A DNA stretch of 64,000 bases from JAJRXC01 sp047639555 (GCA_047639555.1 JBLIOE010000021.1:1-64000), one strand, 5' to 3'; positions 47,247-54,817 are shown, numbered from the stretch's first letter. Numbers and translations are program-made. Notes: generated from the sequence alone by a model not told the origin.

Positions 47247-48382
47247 TGGCGGAGGACGACGCCCGAAGAGTGGCCATCGCCGCCATTGTGCGGATCGACG
47301 AGGGCGGGGCCTACGCCAATGTGGTGCTCCCGAAGATGCTGGCCGACACCGATCTCGAACCCCGTGACAAGGGGCTCGTTACGGAGCTTGTTTATGGCTC
47401 CACTCGCCGGAAGCGGGCCCTCGACCATGTCGTCGACCGCTATCTGGTGCAGGACCCGCCCGCGGCGGCGCGTGCGGCGTTGCGGATCGGCGCCCATCAG
47501 CTGATCGAGATGGGCACACCGGCCCACGCGGCGGTATCCGCCACGGTGTCGGCTGCGCCAAAACGCTTTCGTGGGATGGTTAACGCCGTTCTGCGTAAGG
47601 TCGCCCAGGCCCACGCCGAGGGCATCACCTACCCCTCCGAGGGTGTGCAGCTCAGCTATCCCGACTGGGTAATCAAACGGCTCCGAGAGGATCTCGGTGT
47701 CGAAGCCGCTGATAGAGCGCTCCGGCGAATGAACGAAGCCGCGGTCGTGCAAAAGCGCGACGACGGATATGTACAAGACGAGTCCTCCCAGCGAATTGCT
47801 GCGCTCGTCCCGTCATCGGCGGGCACACGAGTGCTCGATATGTGCGCCGCGCCTGGCGGTAAGGCCACAGAGATCGCGGGCCGAGGTGCGCACGTTGTCG
47901 CGGCCGACACGCGGCTCAGCCGGATCGGCCTGATCCGATCCAACGTCGACCGACTCGCGCTTGACGGTGTCGCGCTCCTGCAAGCCGACGGCACCGCACC
48001 ACCGTTCGCCCCATCAACCTTCGACGCGGTGTTGATTGATGCGCCATGCTCAGGGCTCGGCGCGTTGCGCCGACGGGCCGACGCCCGCTGGCGGATCTCG
48101 CCCACCGACGTCGCCGCTCTCGGCGAATTGCAGGAGCAGCTCATCAGAGCTGGTGCGCCGCTGGTGAAGCCCGGGGGCACCCTCCTCTACAGCGTCTGCA
48201 CACTCACCACGCGCGAGTCGGTCGATGTGGTCGCGGCTTGTCGTGAAGAACTGGACGCGCTCGGGTTCACGCCGGTCGAAGCCGGCGGCGAAGGGTGGCG
48301 ATCGTTCGGCGATGCCACCGAGGTGCTGGAGCCCGGCCCCGGACACGACGGGATGTGTCGGGCTATCTTCCAACGCGCTTGA
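47246..48382 (+). CDS. rsmB: 16S rRNA m5C967 methyltransferase RsmB
   Basis: A 378-residue protein: N-terminal NusB-like RNA-binding domain (about 1-130), then a class I methyltransferase with SAM motif VLDMCAAPGGKATEIAG and both active-site cysteines, DAPCSGLGALRRRADARW and YSVCTLTTRES. The order and spacing match RsmB (Fmu/Sun). ATG at 47246 is preferred; the longer frame upstream lies inside fmt. Confidence 0.95.
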   Translation: MAEDDARRVAIAAIVRIDEGGAYANVVLPKMLADTDLEPRDKGLVTELVYGSTRRKRALDHVVDRYLVQDPPAAARAALRIGAHQLIEMGTPAHAAVSATVSAAPKRFRGMVNAVLRKVAQAHAEGITYPSEGVQLSYPDWVIKRLREDLGVEAADRALRRMNEAAVVQKRDDGYVQDESSQRIAALVPSSAGTRVLDMCAAPGGKATEIAGRGAHVVAADTRLSRIGLIRSNVDRLALDGVALLQADGTAPPFAPSTFDAVLIDAPCSGLGALRRRADARWRISPTDVAALGELQEQLIRAGAPLVKPGGTLLYSVCTLTTRESVDVVAACREELDALGFTPVEAGGEGWRSFGDATEVLEPGPGHDGMCRAIFQRA

Positions 48383-48392
48383 TCAGACTCGC

Positions 48393-48398
48393 TATCGT
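48393..48398 (+). promoter_or_regulatory. -10 box TATCGT for the MoaB/Mog gene
   Basis: TATCGT, 6 nt before the ATG at 48405. Confidence 0.45.
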
Positions 48399-48404
48399 CT
48401 GCCC

Positions 48405-48968
48405 ATGGCTCACGAGCACGCGCACGGCAGTAACGACGACGGCGCTCCGCTACTCGTCAAGATTCTGACCGTCTCCGATGGGGTCATTCACGGCTCCCGC
48501 GAAGACAAGTCGGGAGCGATTCTCGACGACCACATGACCGCGGCGGGCTGGACCGTGACCGAACGGACGGCGGTTGAGGACGGCACCGAGTCGGTCGCCG
48601 CGGCCCTCCGCTCCCTCGCGAACGGATTCCATGGGCTGATCATTACCACTGGTGGAACGGGCTTCGGGCCGCGTGACTTGACCCCCGAAGGCACTCGCTC
48701 GGTTGTCGATCGGGAAGCTCCGGGCCTGGCGGAGGCGATGCGCCTTGCCAGCCCGCTTGGTCGGCTCAGTCGTGCGGTCGCCGGCACTCTCGACACGGCA
48801 CTCGTCGTCAACACCCCCGGATCATCGAAGGGTTGTGTCGAAACCATCGATGCCGTGATCGACGTGTTGCCCCACGCTGTCCGCCTGATGGTCGACAACG
48901 CGGATCCTCACCCCAGCGCCGATGCCCCGAACATCACCGCAGCCCAAGCGGGGGACGACCACTCGTGA
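48405..48968 (+). CDS. MoaB/Mog-family molybdenum cofactor protein
   Basis: A 187-residue MoCF-fold protein with a His-rich N-terminus (AHEHAHGS). The diagnostic loop is IITTGGTGFGPRDLTPEGT near residue 80, followed by AMRLASPLGRLSRAVAGT and VNTPGSSKGCVETI. Members adenylylate molybdopterin before metal insertion. No other moa/moe gene is nearby. It overlaps ribD by 4 nt (GTGA), which couples a molybdopterin gene to a riboflavin gene. Confidence 0.9.
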   Translation: MAHEHAHGSNDDGAPLLVKILTVSDGVIHGSREDKSGAILDDHMTAAGWTVTERTAVEDGTESVAAALRSLANGFHGLIITTGGTGFGPRDLTPEGTRSVVDREAPGLAEAMRLASPLGRLSRAVAGTLDTALVVNTPGSSKGCVETIDAVIDVLPHAVRLMVDNADPHPSADAPNITAAQAGDDHS

Positions 48969-50008
48969 CCGACACATCGCCGGTGCTCGACCGCGATCGC
49001 ATGATGCGGGCGATCGATGTCGCCGGTCGGGCCCGTCATCGAGCGTCGCCTAACCCGTGGGTGGGTGTCACGCTTGTTCAAGCCGATGGCAGCATCGCTT
49101 GGGGGGCAACCCAGAGTCCGGGTGGCAACCATGCCGAAGTCGAAGCTCTCAACTCCGCGACGAACACCGTCGGCTCCACCGTCTACACCACGCTCGAACC
49201 CTGCAACCACCAGGGCCGCACCGGTCCGTGCACCGAAGCGCTCATCGCGGCGGGCGTTGCGAGAGTTGTCGTGGGCATTGAGGACCCTGATCCGAAGGTC
49301 GCCGGCACGGGGATCGTCCGTCTCCGTGAGGCCGGTATTCACGTCGATGTGGGAATTGCTGCTGAAGAAGTCACTCAACAACTGCGGCCCTATCTGCACC
49401 ATCGCCGTACCGGGCGCCCATGGGTTGTCCTGAAGCTCGCCGCCACCATCGATGGCCGGGTGGCGGCGCCCGACGGTTCTTCGCAGTGGATCACTGGCCC
49501 GGAAGCCCGGGCCGATGTCCACCGTCTCCGCGCCGAGAGCGATGCAATCCTGGTCGGAGCGGGCACCGTGCGCACCGACAACCCTTCGCTGACGGTGCGC
49601 GACTGGCCGCCGCCGGAGCTCCGGATCGATCCCTCGGGTGTACGTGACCCCAAGCGGGTCGTGCTTGGGTCTGCCCCCGAGGGGGCCAACGTGCACCCCT
49701 GTCTGGAATTCGACGGTGAAATTCCTGATCTACTCGATCAACTCGGCGCCGACGGCGTGGTGCAGCTGATGATCGAGGGCGGTCCGAGGGTTGCCCACGC
49801 GTTCCATCACCGGCGCCTCGTGAACGAATACGTCGTCTATGTCGCCCCGGCCCTTTTTGCCGGTGGCGATGCGGCGGGGCTCTTTGCCGGCAGTGGCGCG
49901 ATGTCGATCGAGGGTGTGTGGCGCGGCCGCTTCGAGGAGGTCGTGCCTTTGGGCGGCGATCTACGGATCACGATGCTGCCTAGCGGCGCCGCCGACTCCG
50001 GGGGATAA
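48965..50008 (+). CDS. ribD: Bifunctional riboflavin biosynthesis deaminase/reductase RibD
   Basis: A 347-residue enzyme for two early steps of riboflavin synthesis. The deaminase half has the zinc site HAEVEAL and TTLEPCNHQGRTGPCTEAL; the reductase half starts near residue 145 with VVLKLAATIDGRVA and includes AILVGAGTVRTDNPSL and LMIEGGPRVAHAF. It is complete. No other rib gene follows and no FMN riboswitch fits because the start overlaps the MoaB/Mog gene. Its TAA stop begins the hisG -10 box. Confidence 0.95.
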   Translation: MTDTSPVLDRDRMMRAIDVAGRARHRASPNPWVGVTLVQADGSIAWGATQSPGGNHAEVEALNSATNTVGSTVYTTLEPCNHQGRTGPCTEALIAAGVARVVVGIEDPDPKVAGTGIVRLREAGIHVDVGIAAEEVTQQLRPYLHHRRTGRPWVVLKLAATIDGRVAAPDGSSQWITGPEARADVHRLRAESDAILVGAGTVRTDNPSLTVRDWPPPELRIDPSGVRDPKRVVLGSAPEGANVHPCLEFDGEIPDLLDQLGADGVVQLMIEGGPRVAHAFHHRRLVNEYVVYVAPALFAGGDAAGLFAGSGAMSIEGVWRGRFEEVVPLGGDLRITMLPSGAADSGG

Positions 50009-50011
50009 CCT
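50006..50011 (+). promoter_or_regulatory. -10 box TAACCT for hisG, sharing the ribD stop codon
   Basis: TAACCT, 8 nt before the ATG at 50020; its first three bases are the ribD stop TAA. Confidence 0.5.
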
Positions 50012-50019
50012 TCACGTCC

Positions 50020-50895
50020 ATGTTGAAGTTGGTGCTTCCCAAGGGCTCGCTCGAGAAAGCCACGATGGCGCTGTTCGAGGCGGCAGATTTGCCCGTCGAA
50101 CGGTCTTCATCGGCCGCGTACAAGGCATCGATCGCCGACCCTCGGATCGACTCCGTGCGGATCTTGCGACCCCAGGAGATCCCCACATACGTCGCCGATG
50201 GGCTCTTCGATATCGGAATCACCGGGCGTGACTGGATCGAAGAGACGAGTTCCTCGGTCGAGACGCTCGGCGAGTTGAAGTATTCGAAGGCCACCGCTAA
50301 TCCGGTGCGAATTGTCATGGCCGTGGCGGGAGACTCGCCGTGGCAGTCGGTCGCAGACCTACCTGCCGGCGTTCGTGTCTCGACGGAATACCCGGAGATC
50401 ACCCGCCGCTTCCTGGAAGAAAACAACGTCGACGCCGATGTGCGTCTCTCCTACGGCGCCACCGAGGCGAAGGTGCCCGACATCGTCGATGTTGTGGTCG
50501 ACATCACCGAGACCGGTCGAGCTTTGAATGCCGCCGGTCTGCGCATCATCGACACACTCGTCACGTCCTACACCGAACTCATCGCCAATCCGACTGCCTT
50601 CGCCGACCCCGAGAAGGCCCACGCGATGCGCCAGATCCACACCCTGTTGCAGGGTGTGCTCGATGCCCGCGGCATGGTGCTCGTGAAGATGAACGTTTCC
50701 GCCGATGCCCTCGACGCAGTGATCGACCTGCTGCCATCGATGAAAGCGCCGACGGTCAATGAGCTGTTCCGCGGTGCCGGCTACGCCATTGAGACGGTCG
50801 TACCGAAGAACGAGATCAACATCTTGATCCCCGAACTCCGTGACGGCGGGGCGACCGACATCATCGAACTCCCGATCTCGAAGATCGTTCCATGA
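50020..50895 (+). CDS. hisG: ATP phosphoribosyltransferase, long form
   Basis: A 291-residue HisG catalysing the first step of histidine synthesis. The catalytic domain opens LKLVLPKGSLEKATMALFE, with GLFDIGITGRDWIEE and the PRPP region DIVDVVVDITETGRAL. The C-terminal domain of about 75 residues (from MVLVKMNVS onward) is the histidine-binding regulatory domain, so this is the long form that needs no HisZ. It is isolated from other his genes except hisS. It overlaps the cold-shock-like gene (ATGA). Confidence 0.96.
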   Translation: MLKLVLPKGSLEKATMALFEAADLPVERSSSAAYKASIADPRIDSVRILRPQEIPTYVADGLFDIGITGRDWIEETSSSVETLGELKYSKATANPVRIVMAVAGDSPWQSVADLPAGVRVSTEYPEITRRFLEENNVDADVRLSYGATEAKVPDIVDVVVDITETGRALNAAGLRIIDTLVTSYTELIANPTAFADPEKAHAMRQIHTLLQGVLDARGMVLVKMNVSADALDAVIDLLPSMKAPTVNELFRGAGYAIETVVPKNEINILIPELRDGGATDIIELPISKIVP

Positions 50896-51143
50896 GCCGC
50901 CACTCGTCCGACTCCACGCGGCAGGGGCGAGTGCACACCTACGACGATGCGGCCGGCTACGGCACCATCCTCGAAGATGCCGCGGAGAATGTTGCCGCGG
51001 AGAATGTTGCGGGGGAGTGGTTCTTCCACTGCACTGCCATCGCCGATGGTTCACGAACCATTGCGACAGAGCAGCCAGTGAGCTTTGCGCTCATCCCCGG
51101 CCATCTCGGGCGTTACGAAGCCACCGATATCCGCTCTGTCTGA
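50892..51143 (+). CDS. Small cold-shock-domain-like protein
   Basis: An 83-residue protein with an OB/cold-shock-like pattern: GRVHTYDDAAGYGTILED at the N-terminus, WFFHCTAIADGSRTI in the middle (the counterpart of VFVHxSAI) and VSFALIPGHLGRYEATDI at the end. Nucleic-acid binding is likely; a role in translation or RNA folding is inference. Between the first strands is a perfect 15-bp duplication coding A-A-E-N-V twice, lengthening a loop. It overlaps hisG by 4 nt (ATGA), and its stop lies within the tandem repeat at 51140. Confidence 0.78.
   Translation: MSRHSSDSTRQGRVHTYDDAAGYGTILEDAAENVAAENVAGEWFFHCTAIADGSRTIATEQPVSFALIPGHLGRYEATDIRSV
50979..51008 (+). repeat. 15-bp perfect tandem duplication inside a coding sequence
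   Basis: GCCGCGGAGAATGTT occurs twice in direct succession (50979-50993 and 50994-51008), in frame in the cold-shock-like gene. Confidence 0.95.
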
Positions 51144-51198
51144 ACATTGACTTGCCTGAACATCGACTTGCCTGAACATTGACTTGCCTGAACAGTGA
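51140..51198 (+). repeat. 16-bp tandem repeats in the cold-shock/EamA junction
   Basis: CTGAACATTGACTTGC is repeated three times (51140, 51156, 51172; the second copy has one T-to-C change) and a diverged partial fourth copy, CTGAACAGTGA, supplies the GTG start of the EamA gene. The first copy contains the stop codon of the cold-shock-like gene. The repeats make up essentially the whole intergenic space. Confidence 0.93.
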
Positions 51199-51992
51199 GT
51201 AGCGCGGCGATCCTTCTTGTTCTCGGATCGGCGCTGCTGCACGCCACCTGGAATGCCCGCGCCAACGCGGGAAACAATCGGACCGTCGAACTCGGGATCG
51301 CCTATGCCAATGGCGCCGTGCTTCTTCTGCCCTGGCTCATCGTCGATCCGCCGACCGAGGCACTGGGTTTTATGGTCATGAGCGGGTTAGCCCACGGTGG
51401 CTACATCCTGTTCTTGTCGCAGGCCTACCAACGAGGCGGATTGGCGACGATGTATCCCATTGCTCGCGGCACCGCTCCGTTGATCGTCGCGGGCGTCGGC
51501 ATCTGGCTTCTCGACCAAACGCCGTCGGGGGTCACCTTTGCTGGCGCCGTGCTCGTGGCGCTGGGCCTCGCTGTGATCGGCGGTGTGGCATGGAAGACCG
51601 ATGAACGCTCGGCGATCGCCATGGCGCTCATGACCGGCGCCTTCATCGCCTCGTACACGCTGCTTGATGCCCGCGGCGTCGAGGGCACGAGCGAGCTGGG
51701 CTACTTCTCGGGTGCGTCGATGGTGAGCGTGTTGTTCGTGGCCGCCATCGTGCGTCCGAGCGCGACGCAGATCCGCTCGTCGCTCCGGAACGGTCTGATA
51801 ATCGGCATCTTCTCGACCAGCGCTTACGCGCTCATCCTGCTCGCCTACACGCGAGCGGATGCGGCCAACGTCGCAACGCTGCGGGCCACGTCAATCCTGT
51901 TCGGACTGCTACTCGTGCGTCGCACCGTGACCCCACGCCTCGTGGCTGGCGCAATCGCCGTCGTCGCCGGCGCCATACTCGTCGCCACCTAG
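51195..51992 (+). CDS. EamA/DMT-family membrane transporter
   Basis: A 265-residue, highly hydrophobic protein with about nine or ten membrane helices in two EamA-like halves (first half opening LLVLGSALLHATWNARAN, second ending RLVAGAIAVVAGAILVA). Drug/metabolite-type transporters export amino acids, metabolites or drugs; the substrate is unknown. The GTG start is the last repeat copy; no other in-frame start precedes the first helix. It ends at a strong hairpin shared with the convergent DUF1844 gene. Confidence 0.88.
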   Translation: MSSAAILLVLGSALLHATWNARANAGNNRTVELGIAYANGAVLLLPWLIVDPPTEALGFMVMSGLAHGGYILFLSQAYQRGGLATMYPIARGTAPLIVAGVGIWLLDQTPSGVTFAGAVLVALGLAVIGGVAWKTDERSAIAMALMTGAFIASYTLLDARGVEGTSELGYFSGASMVSVLFVAAIVRPSATQIRSSLRNGLIIGIFSTSAYALILLAYTRADAANVATLRATSILFGLLLVRRTVTPRLVAGAIAVVAGAILVAT

Positions 51993-52041
51993 GTTCTGTG
52001 AACGGAAACCGGCGCTCTGCGCCGGTTTCCGTTCACAGAAC
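51993..52041. terminator. Bidirectional hairpin terminator
   Basis: A perfect 22-bp stem (51993-52014 pairing with 52020-52041) with a 5-nt loop CTCTG lies exactly between the convergent EamA and DUF1844 genes. There is no T-run on either side, so it may act as a non-canonical terminator or an mRNA-end stabiliser. Confidence 0.8.
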
Positions 52042-52050
52042 GAGGGGTGA

Positions 52051-52542
52051 CTACTCGAGGATGTCTTGGATGTCGTCGTCTTCGGTGGGGGCGGGGGCGC
52101 CCTGGCTCTTGAGTTGAACGAAGACCATACGAAGCTGGTCGAGGGCTTCGTTGAGGGTCGGCTCGGCCTCGCCGAGGCGGCCTTCGAGCGCGTCGACAAG
52201 CGCGGTGAGGCCGTCGATGGCGGCGGTGGCTTCGGAGAAGTTCGGCGACTCCTGCGAGAGGTGTAGAGCGGCGAGTTCGTAGAGGCCCATGCCGTGGTTG
52301 GCGATGATCATGGCGGCCGGAGTCTCCAGAAGGCGGCTCCGGGCCTCGGCCATTTCGCCTACCATCTCCTCGGCGCGAGCGCGGTCTTCGGGGCTCAGCT
52401 CGTCGAGCGTCATGCCGTCGGGAAGAGCAGCCGCGATCTCGTCGTCAAGACTGTGATCCGGAGCCGGACCGTCGACCGGCGCAGCGGCGGGAGTGTTGTG
52501 ATCGACGGTGTGTTCGCCGCCTGGTGTCCAGAGAGAGCTCAT
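52051..52542 (-). CDS. DUF1844 domain protein
   Basis: A 163-residue protein. The C-terminal half matches DUF1844 by eye: ANHGMGLYELAALHLSQ, then two helices ending LNEALDQLRMVFVQLK. The N-terminal half is acidic and probably disordered. The function is unknown, but a gene of this family sits divergently beside infC in many actinobacteria, as here. The ATG at 52542 is chosen because TATGGT lies 7 nt upstream, over an in-frame start at 52563. Confidence 0.85.
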   Translation of the reverse strand: MSSLWTPGGEHTVDHNTPAAAPVDGPAPDHSLDDEIAAALPDGMTLDELSPEDRARAEEMVGEMAEARSRLLETPAAMIIANHGMGLYELAALHLSQESPNFSEATAAIDGLTALVDALEGRLGEAEPTLNEALDQLRMVFVQLKSQGAPAPTEDDDIQDILE

Positions 52543-52549
52543 GGCTGGT

Positions 52550-52555
52550 ACCATA
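52550..52555 (-). promoter_or_regulatory. -10 box TATGGT for the DUF1844 gene
   Basis: Minus-strand TATGGT, 7 nt from the ATG at 52542. Confidence 0.5.
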
Positions 52556-52600
52556 ACGGTCACAATTCAACGGCAAGCGGGTATCCCCCACCTGGCCATC

Positions 52601-52715
52601 AGAATCTTCGGATTCGCTGCTCTTCGGAGTGCTAGATGCGCCAGGTCGACCACACGGCAGAATCCACCCGGATTCTTTCGCGGACGTCGGCTTCCGACGT
52701 CCGTTTCTTCGTTTT
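52601..52715 (+). promoter_or_regulatory. Structured leader of the infC operon with mutually exclusive hairpins
   Basis: The roughly 230-nt region before infC holds three hairpins. P1: GAATC-TTCG-GATTC (52602-52615), a UUCG-capped stem. P2: AGAATCC-ACCC-GGATTCT (52659-52676). P3: a 10-bp terminator-like stem (52681-52703). The 3' side of P1 with its preceding G (GGATTC, 52610-52615) can also pair with the 5' side of P2 (GAATCC, 52660-52665), so P1 plus P2 excludes a long-range alternative. This looks like an attenuation leader for IF3/L35/L20; the ligand is unknown. Confidence 0.55.
52681..52715 (+). terminator. Intrinsic terminator/attenuator in the infC leader
   Basis: CGGACGTCGG and CCGACGTCCG form a perfect 10-bp stem with a 3-nt loop, followed by TTTCTTCGTTTT. 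It lies about 60 nt before the infC start. Confidence 0.75.
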
Positions 52716-52752
52716 GGAGTTTCGGACTTACCGCCAAATTTACGGAGGTTCC

Positions 52753-52779
52753 GTGCTCACAAGGAGTGCAGGGCGATAG
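52753..52779 (+). CDS. Possible 8-codon leader peptide ending on the infC start
   Basis: GTG at 52753 preceded by GGAGG (52744-52748) opens a short frame M-L-T-R-S-A-G-R whose TAG (52777-52779) overlaps the proposed ATA start of infC as ATAG. It is not in the infC frame. It could couple ribosomes onto the non-canonical start; purely inferred from layout. Confidence 0.35.
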   Translation: MLTRSAGR

Positions 52780-53390
52780 CCCCGCCAAGCGACGAGCCAA
52801 GGATCAATGATCGGATCCGCGCTCGAGAAGTACGACTGATTGGCCAGGACGGCGAACAGATCGGTGTGAAGGCATTGCCTGAAGCACTGAACATCGCCCG
52901 AGCTGCCGGTCTTGATCTTGTTGAAGTTGCCGACCAGGCCCACCCGCCTGTTTGTCGGATCATGGACTACAGCAAGTGGAAGTACGAAAACAACCAGCGC
53001 CTGAAGGAATCGAAGAAGAAGTCTTCGAATCTGGCGGTCAAGGAGATGAAGTACCGGCCCAAAATTGGTCCCGGCGACTTCGACACCAAGACTCGCAAAG
53101 TGGAGCAGTTTCTCGGCGAGGGCCACAAGGTCAAAGTCACGATCATGTTCCGTGGCCGTGAGATGCAACATCCCGAACTCGGTCGAAAGATCCTTGATCG
53201 GGTAGCGGACACGGTCAAACATGTTGGCAAAGTGGAGTTCCACCCTCGCCAAGATGGCCGCAACATGATCATGGTGTTGGCTGCCGATAAGCAGGCACAA
53301 GCCCGCCATGAAAAGCAGATGCAGAAGGAAGCCGCGGAAGCGGCGGCCGAAGTAGAGGATCAGCCGGTGAACCCCGGCGACGAGTCCTGA
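52776..53390 (+). CDS. infC: Translation initiation factor IF-3, probable AUA start
   Basis: A 204-residue IF3: EPRINDRIRAREVRLIGQDGEQIG opens the N-terminal domain (in two parts: EPRINDRIRAREV, RLIGQDGEQIG), ARAAGLDLVEVA and PPVCRIMDYSKWKYE are conserved, and the C-terminal domain has KEMKYRPKIGPGDFDTK and VTIMFRGREM. The tail after about 170 is Ala/Glu-rich. No ATG, GTG or TTG in frame lies near the family N-terminus; ATA at 52776 has AAGGAG 9 nt upstream. E. coli infC uses AUU so that IF3 represses its own synthesis, and an AUA start would permit the same. Confidence 0.88.
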   Translation: MAPPSDEPRINDRIRAREVRLIGQDGEQIGVKALPEALNIARAAGLDLVEVADQAHPPVCRIMDYSKWKYENNQRLKESKKKSSNLAVKEMKYRPKIGPGDFDTKTRKVEQFLGEGHKVKVTIMFRGREMQHPELGRKILDRVADTVKHVGKVEFHPRQDGRNMIMVLAADKQAQARHEKQMQKEAAEAAAEVEDQPVNPGDES

Positions 53391-53403
53391 AAGAGACAAC
53401 AAC

Positions 53404-53595
53404 ATGCCAAAGATGAAGACTCACAAGGGTGCGGCCGCTCGTTTCAAGCGCACGGGCACCGGCAAACTCAAGCGTCGCCATCAGAACAAGAACCACATGA
53501 TGGAGGGGAAGAGCCCGAAACGGGTTCGTCAACTCCGCAAGTCGGCGATTGTTTCGAAGGCCGACGAGAAGAACCTGCGCGACCTCGGCGTCTAG
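53404..53595 (+). CDS. rpmI: 50S ribosomal protein L35
   Basis: A 63-residue basic ribosomal protein with the usual PKMKTHKGAAARFKRTGTGKL N-terminus (PKMKTHKGAAARF, then KRTGTGKL) and LRKSAIVSKAD. AGAGAC precedes the ATG, which follows infC by 13 nt in the universal infC-rpmI-rplT order. Confidence 0.97.
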   Translation: MPKMKTHKGAAARFKRTGTGKLKRRHQNKNHMMEGKSPKRVRQLRKSAIVSKADEKNLRDLGV

Positions 53596-53624
53596 CCGAA
53601 CCGCACCTGTAGCCAGCACGATTT

Positions 53625-53642
53625 CGCACACCACGGTGTGCG
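53625..53642 (+). promoter_or_regulatory. Hairpin in the rpmI-rplT intergenic region
   Basis: CGCACAC and GTGTGCG form a perfect 7-bp stem with loop CACG, 24 nt before rplT. The downstream A/G-rich stretch supplies the rplT Shine-Dalgarno (GGGAG). It may be a processing site or an L20-related control element; no T-run follows, so not a terminator. Confidence 0.4.
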
Positions 53643-53666
53643 GCAAAGAAAGAGAAAGGGAGACCG

Positions 53667-54029
53667 ATGGCACGCGTCAAGCGATCTGTTCACTCCAAGA
53701 AGCGCCGCCGAGTAATACTTGAGCGGGCCAAGGGCCACTACGGAAACCGTTCGCGGAGCTTTAAGTCCGCCAACGAATCGGTCATGCACGCGGGCAACTA
53801 CGCGTACCGCGACCGTCGCGCTCGTAAGGGCGATTTCCGCAAGCTCTGGATCCAGCGCATCAACGCCGCATGTCGTGAGAACGGCACCAGCTACAGCCGG
53901 TTCATCGCCGGTCTGAAGGCGGCCGAGATCGAGGTTGATCGCAAGATGCTTTCCGAGACAGCGATTCACGATCCCGCGGCCTTTGCCGTGCTGGTCGCGG
54001 CCGCCAACGGAGCGCTCGCCGACGCCTAA
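53667..54029 (+). CDS. rplT: 50S ribosomal protein L20
   Basis: A 120-residue very basic protein with RVKRSVHSKKRRRVILERAKGHYGNRS (RVKRSVHSKKRRRV, AKGHYGNRS) as its N-terminal extension and WIQRINAACRENGTSYSRF in the globular domain. L20 commonly represses its own operon. Its TAA stop shares a base with the next ATG (TAATG). Confidence 0.97.
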   Translation: MARVKRSVHSKKRRRVILERAKGHYGNRSRSFKSANESVMHAGNYAYRDRRARKGDFRKLWIQRINAACRENGTSYSRFIAGLKAAEIEVDRKMLSETAIHDPAAFAVLVAAANGALADA

Positions 54030-54817
54030 TGTCTTCTGCTTCCGAGTCACAAGTGCTCGGTCCCCAGAACCCAAGAATTGCTGAACTGCGTCGCCTGATT
54101 GGGCGACGCAGTTCGCGTTCAGTCGACATCGTGCTCGAGGGTCCTCGCACGGTGGAGGAAGCCCTCGTTCTCGGCTACGTACCCACCACAGTGATCGTGC
54201 CTGAGTCCGGGGCCGGTCATCCGCTGCTTCGCGACATGCCCCGAGCCACCGAAGTGATTGTCACCCGAGACAACGCCTTTGCTCGGCTGGCTCCTTCGGT
54301 TTCGCCGCAGCCGATGCTGGCGCTCGTGCCCCGCCCTGAGGCAGAAATTCCCACCGCATTTCGCGCAACCGATACCGCGCTCGTACTCGCCGATGTGTCC
54401 GATCCGGGCAACGTCGGCACGCTCATTCGGGTGGCCGATGCTGTCGGAGCGGCCGTTGTTGTGTCGATTGGTGGCGCTGACCCGTGGGGGTCAAAGGCCG
54501 TCCGCTCGTCCGCCGGCAGCGTGCTGCGTGTGCCCGTTGTCGCCTACGACACGCTCGAGGTCGCCGTCGGCGATCTACGCGCCGCTGGCGCCCGAGTGAT
54601 CGGCACCGATGTGCGCGAAGGCGAACCCCACGACGAGGGAGTACTCAACGGTCCCGTCGCAATCGTGCTCGGCTCGGAGCCGCACGGCCTCGACCGATCG
54701 ATCGACCCGCTCATTGATGCCTGGGTCCGTATCGACATGCCCGGCAACACCGAATCGCTCAACGTCGCGATGGCCGGAACCCTGCTGGCCTACGAGGCAT
54801 CCAAGCCCGTCAGCTAG
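54029..54817 (+). CDS. SpoU/TrmH-family RNA methyltransferase
   Basis: A 262-residue protein: an N-terminal L30e-like RNA-binding domain (about 10-100) followed by the SPOUT domain with LADVSDPGNVGTLIRVADA, VAIVLGSEPHGLD and MPGNTESLNVAMAGTLLAYE. Genes of this kind next to rplT in actinobacteria are usually labelled 23S or tRNA 2'-O-methyltransferases; the target here is unknown. It is coupled to rplT by TAATG and its end overlaps the convergent RCC1 gene by 8 nt. Confidence 0.92.
   Translation: MSSASESQVLGPQNPRIAELRRLIGRRSSRSVDIVLEGPRTVEEALVLGYVPTTVIVPESGAGHPLLRDMPRATEVIVTRDNAFARLAPSVSPQPMLALVPRPEAEIPTAFRATDTALVLADVSDPGNVGTLIRVADAVGAAVVVSIGGADPWGSKAVRSSAGSVLRVPVVAYDTLEVAVGDLRAAGARVIGTDVREGEPHDEGVLNGPVAIVLGSEPHGLDRSIDPLIDAWVRIDMPGNTESLNVAMAGTLLAYEASKPVS

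Noticed and set aside
48860..48970. FMN riboswitch ahead of ribD
   Set aside because: The ribD start lies inside the MoaB/Mog coding region; no aptamer core seen.
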